A stretch of DNA of 5,545 bases from Corynebacterium yonathiae (GCF_022288805.1 NZ_JAKOPM010000034.1:1-5545); one strand, 5' to 3'. Positions 1 through 5,484 are shown, counted from the stretch's first letter. Notes: a model not told the origin generated them from the sequence alone. Numbers and translations: made by a program.

Positions 1-81
1 CTAGATGTGGCTACCAAGGTCATAGTTCTTGTGACCGTAATCGTGAAGCTCGTTACCGCGATGCTTCACGTGGGTCTTTAG
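1..81 (+). other. 3' end of an unidentified rightward gene or structured RNA (partial)
   Basis: The frame starting at base 1 stays open to a TAG at 79-81, six bases before a strong terminator, which is where a gene end would be expected. It would encode a 26-residue hydrophobic tail rich in V, L and I. A competing frame starting at base 3 uses codons typical of well-expressed actinobacterial genes (CGT, GGT, GCT, TCT) but runs straight through the terminator, which argues against it. The stretch also folds: arms 18-22/32-36 (5 bp) and 42-49/63-70 (8 bp). It could therefore be the 3' part of a non-coding RNA instead of a coding sequence. I recognise no family, and the 5' part lies outside the window. 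Confidence 0.25.
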
Positions 82-87
82 GCCCGA

Positions 88-124
88 GGGTCTCAACGAG
101 CTGGCACTCGTTGGGGCCCTTTTT
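88..124 (+). terminator. Strong rho-independent terminator, rightward
   Basis: Arms 88-100 and 107-119 form a continuous 13-bp stem with two G-U wobbles around a six-base loop (CTGGCA), followed by T120-T124. The T run lies on the plus-strand side, so it ends transcription entering from the left and shields the repeat array at 278-355 from it. The stretch from 125 to 272 that follows contains no gene I can support. It holds only a GC-rich inverted repeat, GCGGGCG at 237-243 and its complement at 262-268. Confidence 0.85.
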
Positions 125-277
125 ATTGTGCAGCCGCAATTCAGGGATGAACTGTGCTGTCACTTTTTAGGCTAATGGGCGCGCGAAGGTTTCGCAATAC
201 TCCCACACTGAGCCCGTAGCCCTCCTTTTCTCTACTGCGGGCGGGAATCTGCGTATTCGTGCGCCCGCGAGTCCTGC

Positions 278-331
278 CATATGGCGGAACATATGTTTAG
301 GCATATGTTATAGCGTATGTTCCGCCATATG
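278..331. repeat. Perfect 16-bp inverted repeat inside the CATATG array
   Basis: Positions 278-293 (CATATGGCGGAACATA) are the exact reverse complement of 316-331, with 22 bases between. This joins unit 1, its spacer and most of unit 2 to units 4-5 in mirror image, so the left four-fifths of the array has dyad symmetry centred near 304, on unit 3. It can also fold as a long hairpin in RNA, but there is no T tract, so it is not an ordinary terminator for the leftward gene ending at 361. Confidence 0.8.
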
Positions 332-355
332 CTAAAGCATATGTTCTGTGTTATG
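278..355. repeat. Seven-unit array of CATATG hexamers at exact 12-bp spacing
   Basis: CATATG or a one- or two-base variant occurs at 278, 290, 302, 314 (CGTATG), 326, 338 and 350 (GTTATG), each start exactly 12 bases after the last. The hexamer is itself a palindrome and the six-base spacers differ (GCGGAA, TTTAGG, TTATAG, TTCCGC, CTAAAG, TTCTGT), so the order lies in the hexamer and the period, not in copied 12-mers. The array is bracketed by CCTGC at 273-277 and GCAGG at 355-359. A fixed period of close to one helical turn with conserved palindromic cores is what cooperative DNA-binding proteins use: plasmid centromeres (parS), iterons, or multi-site operators. No partner protein gene lies in the window, so the role is inferred. 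Confidence 0.8.
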
Positions 356-360
356 CAGGT

Positions 361-624
361 TTACCTGCTAGTTCTTGCGTTTAGGCGGAGTCCGAAAATG
401 GTAATCCACAAGGCTAGTAGGCCGAAGGAGATGAGCAGTGCGGCCAGTTCTCGCGAGAGACCGGCCTGGGTGAAAAGGAAGGAGGGGACAAGGATCATTG
501 CTGCGCTTATGCTGCCTCCAAGCGCGGCGTAATACATACGGTCTTCTGGCCGTTCGCGGCGGATGGTCTGGATGATTAAGACGAAAAGTACTGCGAGTGC
601 GGCGAGGGTGATGGTCGTGTACAT
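361..624 (-). CDS. Small hypothetical membrane protein, 87 residues, three predicted TM segments
   Basis: I do not recognise the family. The start at 624 is chosen because AAAGGAG lies five bases upstream of that ATG; a longer reading from 696 adds 24 residues with no ribosome site. Three hydrophobic stretches are visible: residues about 3-21 (TITLAALAVLFVLIIQTI), 31-51 and 60-79. The basic-acidic loop RRERPEDR at 22-29 lies between the first two, and the tail LNARTSR is basic, so most positive charge should be cytoplasmic. Codon use is ordinary for a GC-rich actinobacterium. The stop lies only five bases from the end of the CATATG array, and the gene reads toward it. A holin-like, toxin-like or conjugation accessory role is possible, but nothing in the sequence decides between them. 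Confidence 0.7.
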   Translation of the reverse strand: MYTTITLAALAVLFVLIIQTIRRERPEDRMYYAALGGSISAAMILVPSFLFTQAGLSRELAALLISFGLLALWITIFGLRLNARTSR

Positions 625-962
625 TCCTTCTCCTTTCGGGACTGGTGCCCATTTTATCGGTGAGGGTGTGCACGGTCTGTGTGCTGCGTTTTCCAAGAGT
701 CAGGGTGTGTTAGTGTTATCCCCCGTAAGATCCTGATGAGCAGTTGAACAAACTGCACCACCGGAAGCAACAAACTCGAAAGGGTATGTTACCTCCGGTT
801 TCTTTCATTTTTCAATCTTTGAGGTGCGAAGATTGCACGCGTGGGGATTGAGGGTGTGAATCCCACTGTCGTGGGTTTGATGAGGTAGTCGATGTTGCGG
901 AAGCTTTGGCATCGGCGTGCGTTGTGCTCCGTACGTTGTTTCAAAAACGGGTTTCATCAAAC
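625..962. other. Gene-poor stretch with short inverted repeats
   Basis: No convincing gene is seen. The 5' part must contain the promoter of the small membrane gene, but no clear -35/-10 pair stands out (a TAAAAT on the minus strand at 651-656 lacks a good partner). Short dyads occur at 740-745/751-756 (GCAGTT/AACTGC), 759-764/794-799 (ACCGGA/TCCGGT) and 813-819/829-835 (CAATCTT/AAGATTG). Bases from roughly 805 to 962 probably belong to the insertion sequence whose tip lies at 963-985, but no readable transposase frame survives, so the left limit of that remnant is unknown. Confidence 0.4.
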
Positions 963-985
963 GGAACAAAACCTGGGACACTTCA
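963..985 (-). mobile_element. Terminal repeat of an insertion-sequence remnant (left copy)
   Basis: Read on the minus strand from 985, this 23-base tip begins TGAAGTGTCCCAGGTTTTGT and matches the tip at 5518-5540 at 21 of 23 positions; the differences are at tip positions 8 and 12. Similarity starts exactly at the TG and fades after base 23, as expected for a terminal inverted repeat. The IS body lies to the left of 985. To the right, the ISL3 transposase frame is cut at precisely this point. A TGAA-type tip is common in IS3 elements. On the other hand, erm(X) transposon Tn5432 is flanked by IS1249, so IS1249 is an equally reasonable identity. Confidence 0.7.
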
Positions 986-1395
986 TATCCCACCCCAGGC
1001 CTAATGACTTGGGTGCAGCGGCAACGCTCATCCGATTTAGGCAGAGTCGTTGCAGGATCCAGTGGGTCACCTGGTCCGTGGTCTTTGAATTGTCGGGCGC
1101 GCAGGCAAGGCCAGCACGGAAGATCTTCTGCAAGCAACGCTTGTTGGTGCACCGGTAGCGTGGAAGGCGCACATGAAGTTGTTGGGTGGCCGACGATGGG
1201 CAGATCGACCAGGCTGCGGATGACGTGGTCGCGGAATACTCCAGGCTGCCCGCAGGTAGGGCATTCATTGATCGGCTCGACGGGTTCGGCTTCAATAACA
1301 GTGACGTCACCGTTTTCTGTGGCACCGGTGATAGTAGTTCCTAGTTTTGCGGTGCGGCAGATGGTATCGACGATGACATTTCCGTTAGGCTGCAC
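986..1395 (-). pseudogene. ISL3-family transposase, N-terminal remnant, frameshifted and truncated
   Basis: A DDE transposase of the IS31831/IS1207 type of corynebacteria, surviving only as about the first 136 of roughly 400-440 codons. The GTG start at 1395 has AAGGA about eight bases upstream. The first 71 or so residues include DTICRTAKLG and the first zinc-finger pair CPTC (residues 45-48). Near 1180-1187 the frame slips: the rest reads on in the next frame, with RYRCTNKRC (second cysteine pair), WILQRL and the helix-turn-helix stretch MSVAAAPKSLGLGWD. Coding then stops at the IS tip at 985, so the whole DDE catalytic domain is missing. It cannot be active. It lies divergent to the small gene starting at 1504, and both may once have belonged to the same element. 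Confidence 0.85.
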
Positions 1396-1503
1396 AGTAG
1401 GTCCTTAGTTTTGTACGGATGGATTAGATACCTTTTTCCTACAAAGCCAAGGCCCTAGGTGGCAGGCTGGTTGTGGGCCAGAACCCGAAGGAGGTCCGCA
1501 CCC

Positions 1504-1782
1504 ATGTCCCCACACGATATTCCCCCGCTGATCCCCAAGCCACCAGAGAAGGATTGGGCCGATTACAACACCAACCCCGACCCCGGCAGGACTCGTAAAC
1601 GTCGGCGTGCAAGCATGCTTTCTGCACGCGATGTGCTGGCGTTGCCGACTGTCACCCTTGCACCCGGTGCCACGCTTTCCGATAGTGAGTTGGTCATGCC
1701 GGATGCTGCGGCAGTCGTGTTTATCCCCAACACTGAATGCTCATGTACGGTAAAGAAGCAAGCAACCGAAAACAATAGATAG
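1504..1782 (+). pseudogene. 5' part of a small gene of unknown function, interrupted by the tet(W) block
   Basis: The ATG at 1504 has a near-perfect ribosome site, AAGGAGGT at 1488-1495, with eight bases of spacing. The native reading covers about 79 codons to 1740; the remaining residues to the TAG at 1780-1782 (SCTVKKQATENNR) come from the inserted block. The protein is proline-rich at first (PPLIPKPPEKDW, near the N-terminus), then has a basic cluster GRTRKRRR at about residues 28-35, then a more ordinary part ending FIPNTEC. I do not recognise it. The same frame resumes at 4357, and joining the two parts restores an ORF of about 103 residues. It lies divergent to the ISL3 transposase 108 bases away, which suggests a passenger gene of that element. 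Confidence 0.65.
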
Positions 1783-1937
1783 ACCGCCAGCACTACACTA
1801 TTCCGAACCAAAGACCAAAAGATAAGCATTTTGAGAAAATCTAAACTTTTGGATTTTCCTACAATGCCGACTACGGCGGAATCCCTCCCACTCCTTATAT
1901 ATTTCTTTCTGTATACATTGAATTTGTATTTAGTAAA

Positions 1938-2036
1938 ATGCAGACAACACCACGGATCGGCTTTTGGCTGGACAATTCCAACCAAACACCGCAGCAGACA
2001 GTAGAAACCATTCTGAACGTTAGGAAGCCGGTATGA
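1938..2036 (+). pseudogene. C-terminal scrap resembling a P-loop small-molecule kinase
   Basis: A frame ending at the TGA at 2034-2036 encodes a 32-residue peptide from the ATG at 1938 that contains WLDNSNQTPQQTVETIL. This resembles the last strand and helix of P-loop nucleotide or antibiotic kinases (D-[NT]-S-N-x-[ST]-P-x-x-[TV]-V-x-x-I-L). There is no ribosome site before the ATG and no Walker A motif upstream, and the same frame is open back only to about 1842. I read it as the left-over end of a gene that once preceded tet(W) in its donor. The resemblance is by eye only, and chance cannot be excluded for such a short piece. Confidence 0.35.
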
Positions 2037-2075
2037 TTGTTACATATAAGGGGAAGAAAAATTTCTTTTAGATAC

Positions 2076-2104
2076 TTGTTTTCCTAAAACTGATGTGATA
2101 TAAT
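2076..2104 (+). promoter_or_regulatory. tet(W) promoter
   Basis: TTGTTT at 2076-2081 and a perfect TATAAT at 2099-2104 are separated by 17 bases. Transcription would start near 2111, about 290 bases before the tet(W) ATG, leaving a long leader that contains the short ORFs and the attenuator. The same arrangement lies ahead of tet(M). Confidence 0.8.
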
Positions 2105-2133
2105 AATTCAATTCCAGAAAAGGAGTAAAAAAT

Positions 2134-2157
2134 ATGCGGCAAGGTATTCTTAAATAA
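2134..2157 (+). CDS. Seven-codon ORF MRQGILK at the head of the tet(W) leader
   Basis: ATG CGG CAA GGT ATT CTT AAA TAA follows AGGAG at 2121-2125 with eight bases of spacing, a proper ribosome site. The same short ORF stands, as I recall, at the matching place before tet(M) in Tn916, so it is conserved across ribosomal protection genes. Its last codons form the left arm of the 12-bp inverted repeat at 2144-2155. Translating it would therefore break that long-range stem. Whether the peptide itself matters is unknown. Confidence 0.5.
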   Translation: MRQGILK

Positions 2158-2240
2158 AACTATAATCAAATAGTGGGAACAAAGGATTATGATAGTCCCT
2201 TTTGTAGGGGCTTAGTTTTTTGTACCCAATTTAAGAATAC
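2144..2240 (+). repeat. Long-range 12-bp inverted repeat in the tet(W) leader RNA
   Basis: GTATTCTTAAAT at 2144-2155 is the perfect complement of ATTTAAGAATAC at 2229-2240. The 73 bases between contain GTCCC, GGGG and a T-rich run. The pairing is present in the tet(M) leader too, as recalled. Because its left arm is inside the MRQGILK ORF, a ribosome there would prevent the stem. No strong T tract follows the right arm directly, so it is probably a switch or stability structure and not a simple terminator. Confidence 0.6.
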
Positions 2241-2294
2241 TTTTGCCTTATCAATTTTGACATATCCCCAAAAACAGCACTCACAAACAGGTTT

Positions 2295-2339
2295 ATGCTG
2301 TATATGTGTATGTCCGCAAATTATCATCCCCAGTGGTAA
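2295..2339 (+). CDS. tet(W) leader peptide MLYMCMSANYHPQW
   Basis: A 14-codon ORF from ATG 2295 to TAA 2337-2339. It corresponds in place and beginning to the 28-codon leader (MLCIPMV...) of tet(M), but stops earlier. Its last five codons lie inside the left arm of the attenuator stem at 2326-2341. By the tet(M) attenuation model, the position of a ribosome on this leader decides whether the terminator forms; partial tetracycline inhibition would then allow read-through. No good Shine-Dalgarno sequence precedes the ATG, so translation is assumed from family knowledge. Confidence 0.65.
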   Translation: MLYMCMSANYHPQW

Positions 2340-2364
2340 AAGTATTTTACTGCTGGGGATTTTT
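2326..2364 (+). terminator. Attenuator (intrinsic terminator) in the tet(W) leader
   Basis: ATCCCCAG at 2326-2333 pairs with CTGGGGAT at 2353-2360, the stem continues through two wobble pairs (2334-2335 with 2351-2352), and GTAAAA at 2336-2341 pairs with TTTTAC at 2345-2350. This gives 16 pairs around a three-base loop, followed by TTTTT at 2360-2364. It stands 35 bases before the tet(W) ATG and would stop most transcripts unless the leader peptide region is occupied. Confidence 0.85.
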
Positions 2365-2398
2365 ATGCCCTTCGGGGCAGTAAAGGGAGGACAATCAC

Positions 2399-4318
2399 AT
2401 GAAAATAATCAATATTGGAATTCTTGCCCATGTAGACGCTGGAAAGACGACCTTGACGGAGAGCCTGCTATATGCCAGCGGAGCCATTTCAGAACCGGGG
2501 AGCGTCGAAAAAGGGACAACGAGGACGGACACCATGTTTTTGGAGCGGCAGCGTGGGATTACCATTCAAGCGGCAGTCACTTCCTTCCAGTGGCACAGAT
2601 GTAAAGTCAACATTGTGGATACGCCCGGCCACATGGATTTTTTGGCGGAGGTGTACCGCTCTTTGGCTGTTTTAGATGGGGCCATCTTGGTGATCTCCGC
2701 TAAAGATGGCGTGCAGGCCCAGACCCGTATTCTGTTCCATGCCCTGCGGAAAATGAACATTCCCACCGTTATCTTTATCAACAAGATCGACCAGGCTGGC
2801 GTTGATTTGCAGAGCGTGGTTCAGTCTGTTCGGGATAAGCTCTCCGCCGATATTATCATCAAGCAGACGGTGTCGCTGTCCCCGGAAATAGTCCTGGAGG
2901 AAAATACCGACATAGAAGCATGGGATGCGGTCATCGAAAATAACGATAAATTATTGGAAAAGAATATCGCAGGAGAACCAATCAGCCGGGAAAAACTTGT
3001 GCGGGAGGAACAGCGGCGGGTTCAAGACGCCTCCCTGTTCCCGGTCTATTATGGCAGCGCCAAAAAGGGCCTTGGCATTCAACCGTTGATGGATGCGGTG
3101 ACAGGGCTGTTCCAACCGATTGGGGAACAGGGGAGCGCCGCCCTATGCGGCAGCGTTTTCAAGGTGGAGTATACAGATTGCGGCCAGCGGCGTGTCTATC
3201 TACGGCTATACAGCGGAACGCTGCGCCTGCGGGATACGGTGGCCCTGGCCGGGAGAGAAAAGCTGAAAATCACAGAGATGCGTATTCCATCCAAAGGGGA
3301 AATTGTTCGGACAGACACCGCTTATCCGGGTGAAATTGTTATCCTTCCCAGCGACAGCGTGAGGTTAAACGATGTATTAGGGGACCCAACCCGGCTCCCT
3401 CGTAAAAGGTGGCGTGAGGACCCCCTCCCCATGCTGCGGACGTCGATTGCGCCGAAAACGGCAGCGCAAAGAGAACGGCTGCTGGACGCTCTTACGCAAC
3501 TTGCGGATACTGACCCGCTTTTGCGCTGCGAGGTGGATTCCATCACCCATGAGATCATTCTTTCTTTTTTGGGCCGGGTGCAGTTGGAGGTTGTTTCCGC
3601 TTTGCTGTCGGAAAAATACAAGCTTGAAACAGTGGTAAAGGAACCCACCGTCATTTATATGGAGCGGCCGCTCAAAGCAGCCAGCCACACCATCCATATC
3701 GAGGTGCCGCCCAACCCGTTTTGGGCATCCATCGGACTGTCTGTTACACCACTCCCGCTTGGCTCCGGTGTACAATACGAGAGCCGGGTTTCGCTGGGAT
3801 ACTTGAACCAGAGTTTTCAAAACGCTGTCAGGGATGGTATCCGTTACGGGCTGGAGCAGGGCTTGTTCGGCTGGAACGTAACGGACTGTAAGATTTGCTT
3901 TGAATACGGGCTTTATTACAGTCCGGTCAGCACGCCGGCGGACTTCCGCTCATTGGCCCCGATTGTATTGGAACAGGCATTGAAGGAATCAGGGACGCAA
4001 CTGCTGGAACCTTATCTCTCCTTCACCCTCTATGCGCCCCGGGAATATCTTTCCAGGGCTTATCATGATGCACCGAAATACTGTGCCACCATCGAAACGG
4101 TCCAGGTAAAAAAGGATGAAGTTGTCTTTACTGGCGAGATTCCCGCCCGCTGTATACAGGCATACCGTACTGATCTGGCCTTTTACACCAACGGGCAGAG
4201 CGTATGCCTTACAGAACTGAAAGGGTATCAGGCCGCTGTCGGCAAGCCAGTCATCCAGCCCCGCCGTCCAAACAGCCGCCTGGACAAGGTGCGCTATATG
4301 TTTCAGAAGATAATGTAA
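2399..4318 (+). CDS. tet(W): Tetracycline resistance ribosomal protection protein Tet(W)
   Basis: A cytoplasmic EF-G-like GTPase that binds the 70S ribosome and displaces tetracycline from the 30S decoding site. The 639 residues are the full family length. The GTPase domain shows AHVDAGKT (10-17), RGITI (52-56), DTPGH (74-78) and NKID (128-131). The domain IV loop that dislodges the drug is intact as [11 protein letters not shown] at 507-517. The start at 2399 has GGGAGG at 2385-2390 with eight bases of spacing. No frameshift or missing key residue is seen, so it should be active. Control is by the upstream leader and attenuator. Codon use is less GC-rich at third positions than the flanking actinobacterial genes, in keeping with origin in gut Firmicutes and later transfer. 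The amino-acid sequence fits Tet(W) better than Tet(M) or Tet(O), judged from memory. Confidence 0.97.
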   Translation: MKIINIGILAHVDAGKTTLTESLLYASGAISEPGSVEKGTTRTDTMFLERQRGITIQAAVTSFQWHRCKVNIVDTPGHMDFLAEVYRSLAVLDGAILVISAKDGVQAQTRILFHALRKMNIPTVIFINKIDQAGVDLQSVVQSVRDKLSADIIIKQTVSLSPEIVLEENTDIEAWDAVIENNDKLLEKNIAGEPISREKLVREEQRRVQDASLFPVYYGSAKKGLGIQPLMDAVTGLFQPIGEQGSAALCGSVFKVEYTDCGQRRVYLRLYSGTLRLRDTVALAGREKLKITEMRIPSKGEIVRTDTAYPGEIVILPSDSVRLNDVLGDPTRLPRKRWREDPLPMLRTSIAPKTAAQRERLLDALTQLADTDPLLRCEVDSITHEIILSFLGRVQLEVVSALLSEKYKLETVVKEPTVIYMERPLKAASHTIHIEVPPNPFWASIGLSVTPLPLGSGVQYESRVSLGYLNQSFQNAVRDGIRYGLEQGLFGWNVTDCKICFEYGLYYSPVSTPADFRSLAPIVLEQALKESGTQLLEPYLSFTLYAPREYLSRAYHDAPKYCATIETVQVKKDEVVFTGEIPARCIQAYRTDLAFYTNGQSVCLTELKGYQAAVGKPVIQPRRPNSRLDKVRYMFQKIM

Positions 4319-4340
4319 CGTCTTGCGCAATGCAAGCGTT
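4317..4340 (+). other. Hairpin directly after the tet(W) stop
   Basis: AACG (4317-4320) and CTTGC (4322-4326) pair with GCAAG (4332-4336) and CGTT (4337-4340): nine pairs with one bulged T and a five-base loop GCAAT. No T run follows, so it is at best a weak terminator or a 3' end protector. It lies in the 43-bp downstream stretch recalled as conserved with tet(W). Confidence 0.45.
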
Positions 4341-4356
4341 CATTGCTGGCTATTGC

Positions 4357-4431
4357 GAAATATCATTGAGCGAGGACCCCAATATCTTGTGCCACGCCCG
4401 AACCCCCGGCGAACTAATCAATGCACTCTAA
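4357..4431 (+). pseudogene. 3' part of the small interrupted gene
   Basis: Directly after the tet(W) block, the frame that matches the interrupted gene at 1504-1740 reads EISLSEDPNILCHARTPGEL and then INAL to the TAA at 4429-4431. Joined to the first part across the insert it gives about 103 residues. Evidence for the join is the shared frame, the sharp change in composition and the natural stop. The last four codons lie inside the ISL3-type terminal repeat, so the gene ends in the tip of an ISL3 element. Some corynebacterial ISL3 transposases also end in INAL for the same reason, but the rest of this peptide does not look like a transposase C-terminus. Confidence 0.55.
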
Positions 4432-4445
4432 AACCGGAAGAGCCC
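4418..4445 (-). repeat. ISL3-family terminal inverted repeat
   Basis: Read on the minus strand from 4445, the tip is GGGCTCTTCCGGTTTTAGAG followed by TGCATTGA. This closely follows the terminal repeat of corynebacterial ISL3 elements such as IS31831 and IS1207 (GGCTCTTCCG... then AGAGTGC), as recalled. The element body lies to the left. The only transposase of that family in the window is the remnant at 986-1395, so this tip and that remnant are likely the two visible parts of one element, later split by the tet(W) block. A weaker candidate tip (AAGGCCC near 1449-1455) nearer to the transposase start cannot be excluded as its true end. The 37 bases from 4446 to the erm(X) stop show no further feature. 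Confidence 0.75.
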
Positions 4446-4482
4446 TTTTAGTACTACTGGTGGATTTCGGTTTTGGTGGGGA

Positions 4483-5337
4483 TTAACGCCGCCGGCTTCG
4501 GTTTTTCCGTTGAGGAGGTCGTTGACTACTTCCCGATGGTGAAATGGGTCGATGGTGAGGTAGAGAGGAACCAGTCACCTGGAAGAGATCGATCCAGTCG
4601 TTGGTGTGCAATCTGGGAGGTAGGGTCGCGGGGTCGATTCCTCGCGAGCGCAACCATGATTGTGTTTCTGAACGTGATGAAAACAACCCTGCCCTTCGGA
4701 GAATTTCCCCTATCCCGCGTCCCCGGGCAGTGAAAACGGTGTGCACCATCGCCTGAAAGGCTTTGCGCTGCTCTATCGGAATCTTCGGGTCACCCACCCG
4801 GCGGATCACTAAGATCCCCCCGTCAACGTTTGGCTGTGGCCGGAAAGCAGACCTTGGTACCCGAGAACCCAGGTGAAATGTGAACCATGGGGACCACTGA
4901 GCCGTCATCATCGTGCTTGCGCCTACCCCGGCCCGGCGGCGAGCGACTTCCCACTGCATGAGGAGTACAGCGTCAGTCCATGCTGGCGCATGCAGCAACT
5001 TTCGAAGAATGGCAGTGGTGAGGTGAAAGGGAATGTTTCCCACAATGACGCAGGGAGTGGCGGGTAACCGGAAGTTAAGGAAATCATCATGGACCACTTC
5101 GACCGCCGCCGAGGAGGTTTCTTGTGTGATTTTGGCAGCTAGTTTTGCGTCCACTTCAACTGCCGTTATCGCCCTCCCCAAGTGGGCCATCGGGTGAGTG
5201 AGGGCACCGCTTCCTGGTCCGATCTCAATGATGGGGCCGGAGGTTTGTTTCACAAGGTCGATGATGGAGTTGATGATCTTGTGGTTGGTGAGAAAATTTT
5301 GGCCATGCTCGTGACGGCCGTGTCCGTATGCAGACAT
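4483..5337 (-). CDS. erm(X): 23S rRNA (adenine-N6)-dimethyltransferase Erm(X)
   Basis: Uses S-adenosylmethionine to methylate A2058 (E. coli numbering) of 23S rRNA, giving resistance to macrolides, lincosamides and streptogramin B. The 284 residues are the Erm(X) length. Seen are QNFL (13-16), SAM motif I EIGPGSG (38-44), the ribose-binding acidic residue E61, DD at 84-85 and the catalytic motif NIPF (101-104). The tail is basic (QRKNRSRRR). The start at 5337 is set by AAGGAG at 5346-5351 with eight bases of spacing; an upstream in-frame ATG at 5379 would add 14 residues from within the attenuator and has no such site. It is convergent with tet(W). Expression should be macrolide-inducible through the leader at 5437-5484. 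No damage to key residues is seen. Confidence 0.97.
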   Translation of the reverse strand: MSAYGHGRHEHGQNFLTNHKIINSIIDLVKQTSGPIIEIGPGSGALTHPMAHLGRAITAVEVDAKLAAKITQETSSAAVEVVHDDFLNFRLPATPCVIVGNIPFHLTTAILRKLLHAPAWTDAVLLMQWEVARRRAGVGASTMMTAQWSPWFTFHLGSRVPRSAFRPQPNVDGGILVIRRVGDPKIPIEQRKAFQAMVHTVFTARGRGIGEILRRAGLFSSRSETQSWLRSRGIDPATLPPRLHTNDWIDLFQVTGSSLPHHRPISPSGSSQRPPQRKNRSRRR

Positions 5338-5344
5338 CAGGTGT

Positions 5345-5458
5345 GCTCCTTGGATTTGAAAGGGAGCCGGGCATGACAAATAGCCGCCCGGCTAAAGGAC
5401 CGGAGCGGTTTTTAACCTACGGGGTAGGAAACCGCCTTAGCGGTTGGTGCGCAACCGC
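5345..5458 (-). promoter_or_regulatory. erm(X) translational attenuator
   Basis: Reading along the mRNA there are four alternating arms: GCGGTTG (5458-5452), CAACCGC (5446-5440), GCGGTTT (5435-5429) and AAACCGC (5411-5405). Arms 1:2 and 3:4 can pair, or 2:3 instead. The 3:4 stem is extended by CCTAC/GTAGG (5428-5424 with 5420-5416). A further perfect 8-bp stem joins 5393-5386 (AGCCGGGC) to 5372-5365. The erm(X) ribosome site can be masked by GCTCC (5367-5363), which shares bases with that stem, or by TCCTT (5399-5395). Arm 1 covers leader codons 9-11, so a ribosome stalled at the RLR codons would free arm 2 to pair with arm 3 and remodel everything downstream. Confidence 0.75.
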
Positions 5459-5484
5459 AAGAAAGCGGTACCTGAAATCAACAT
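5437..5484 (-). CDS. erm(X) leader peptide MLISGTAFLRLRTNR
   Basis: A 15-codon ORF, ATG at 5484 and TAA at 5439-5437, matching the known erm(X) leader. Residues 10-12 are RLR, which places it in the RLR class of macrolide stalling peptides, along with the ermD leader. Drug-bound ribosomes should pause there and change the fold of the attenuator. No Shine-Dalgarno sequence precedes the ATG, and the predicted transcription start is at or next to the A of the ATG, so it is likely translated from a leaderless mRNA, a common mode in actinobacteria. Confidence 0.85.
   Translation of the reverse strand: MLISGTAFLRLRTNR

Larger units (their letters stand above)
1741..4356 (+). mobile_element. Inserted tet(W) core block
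   Basis: Base composition drops sharply just after 1740 and rises again after the tet(W) stop, and the two host flanks join in one reading frame. The exact join is ambiguous by a few bases: TGC occurs at both 1738-1740 and 4354-4356, and GAA lies close to both sides. From memory of the literature, sequence about 657 bp upstream and 43 bp downstream of tet(W) is 96-100% conserved between gut genera. Measured here this gives 1742 and 4361, almost exactly the limits seen from the split gene. No transposase, recombinase or clear terminal inverted repeats are seen inside the block, so how it moved is unknown. Confidence 0.7.

Noticed and set aside
1..124. tracrRNA-like 3' end
   Set aside because: Successive hairpins and a terminator are compatible, but no anti-repeat, CRISPR repeat or cas gene is visible in the window.
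278..355. CRISPR array or simple microsatellite reading of the CATATG repeats
   Set aside because: Repeats are six bases with six-base spacers, far too short for CRISPR; spacers differ, so it is not a slipped microsatellite either.
917..1408. Open frame of 163 codons on the plus strand opposite the ISL3 remnant
   Set aside because: It is the antisense shadow of the transposase, which has clear family motifs on the minus strand; the plus frame also crosses the IS tip junction and has no ribosome site.
1563..1985. Minus-strand open frame of 140 codons with a hydrophobic stretch
   Set aside because: It spans the junction between the interrupted host gene and the tet(W) block, so it cannot be an old gene, and there is no ribosome site or recognisable motif.
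2173..2604. GTG-started frame of 143 codons overlapping the tet(W) leader and gene start
   Set aside because: It runs through the attenuator and overlaps tet(W) out of frame; it is a chance frame without a ribosome site.
4473..4733. Plus-strand frame of 86 codons opposite the 3' end of erm(X)
   Set aside because: It is entirely antisense to the well-supported Erm(X) C-terminal coding region and has no recognisable motif.
5338..5379. Longer Erm(X) start at 5379 (adds MSCPAPFQIQGAHL)
   Set aside because: The proper ribosome site AAGGAG lies just before the ATG at 5337, and the extension falls in the attenuator stem region; known Erm(X) starts MSAYGHGR.
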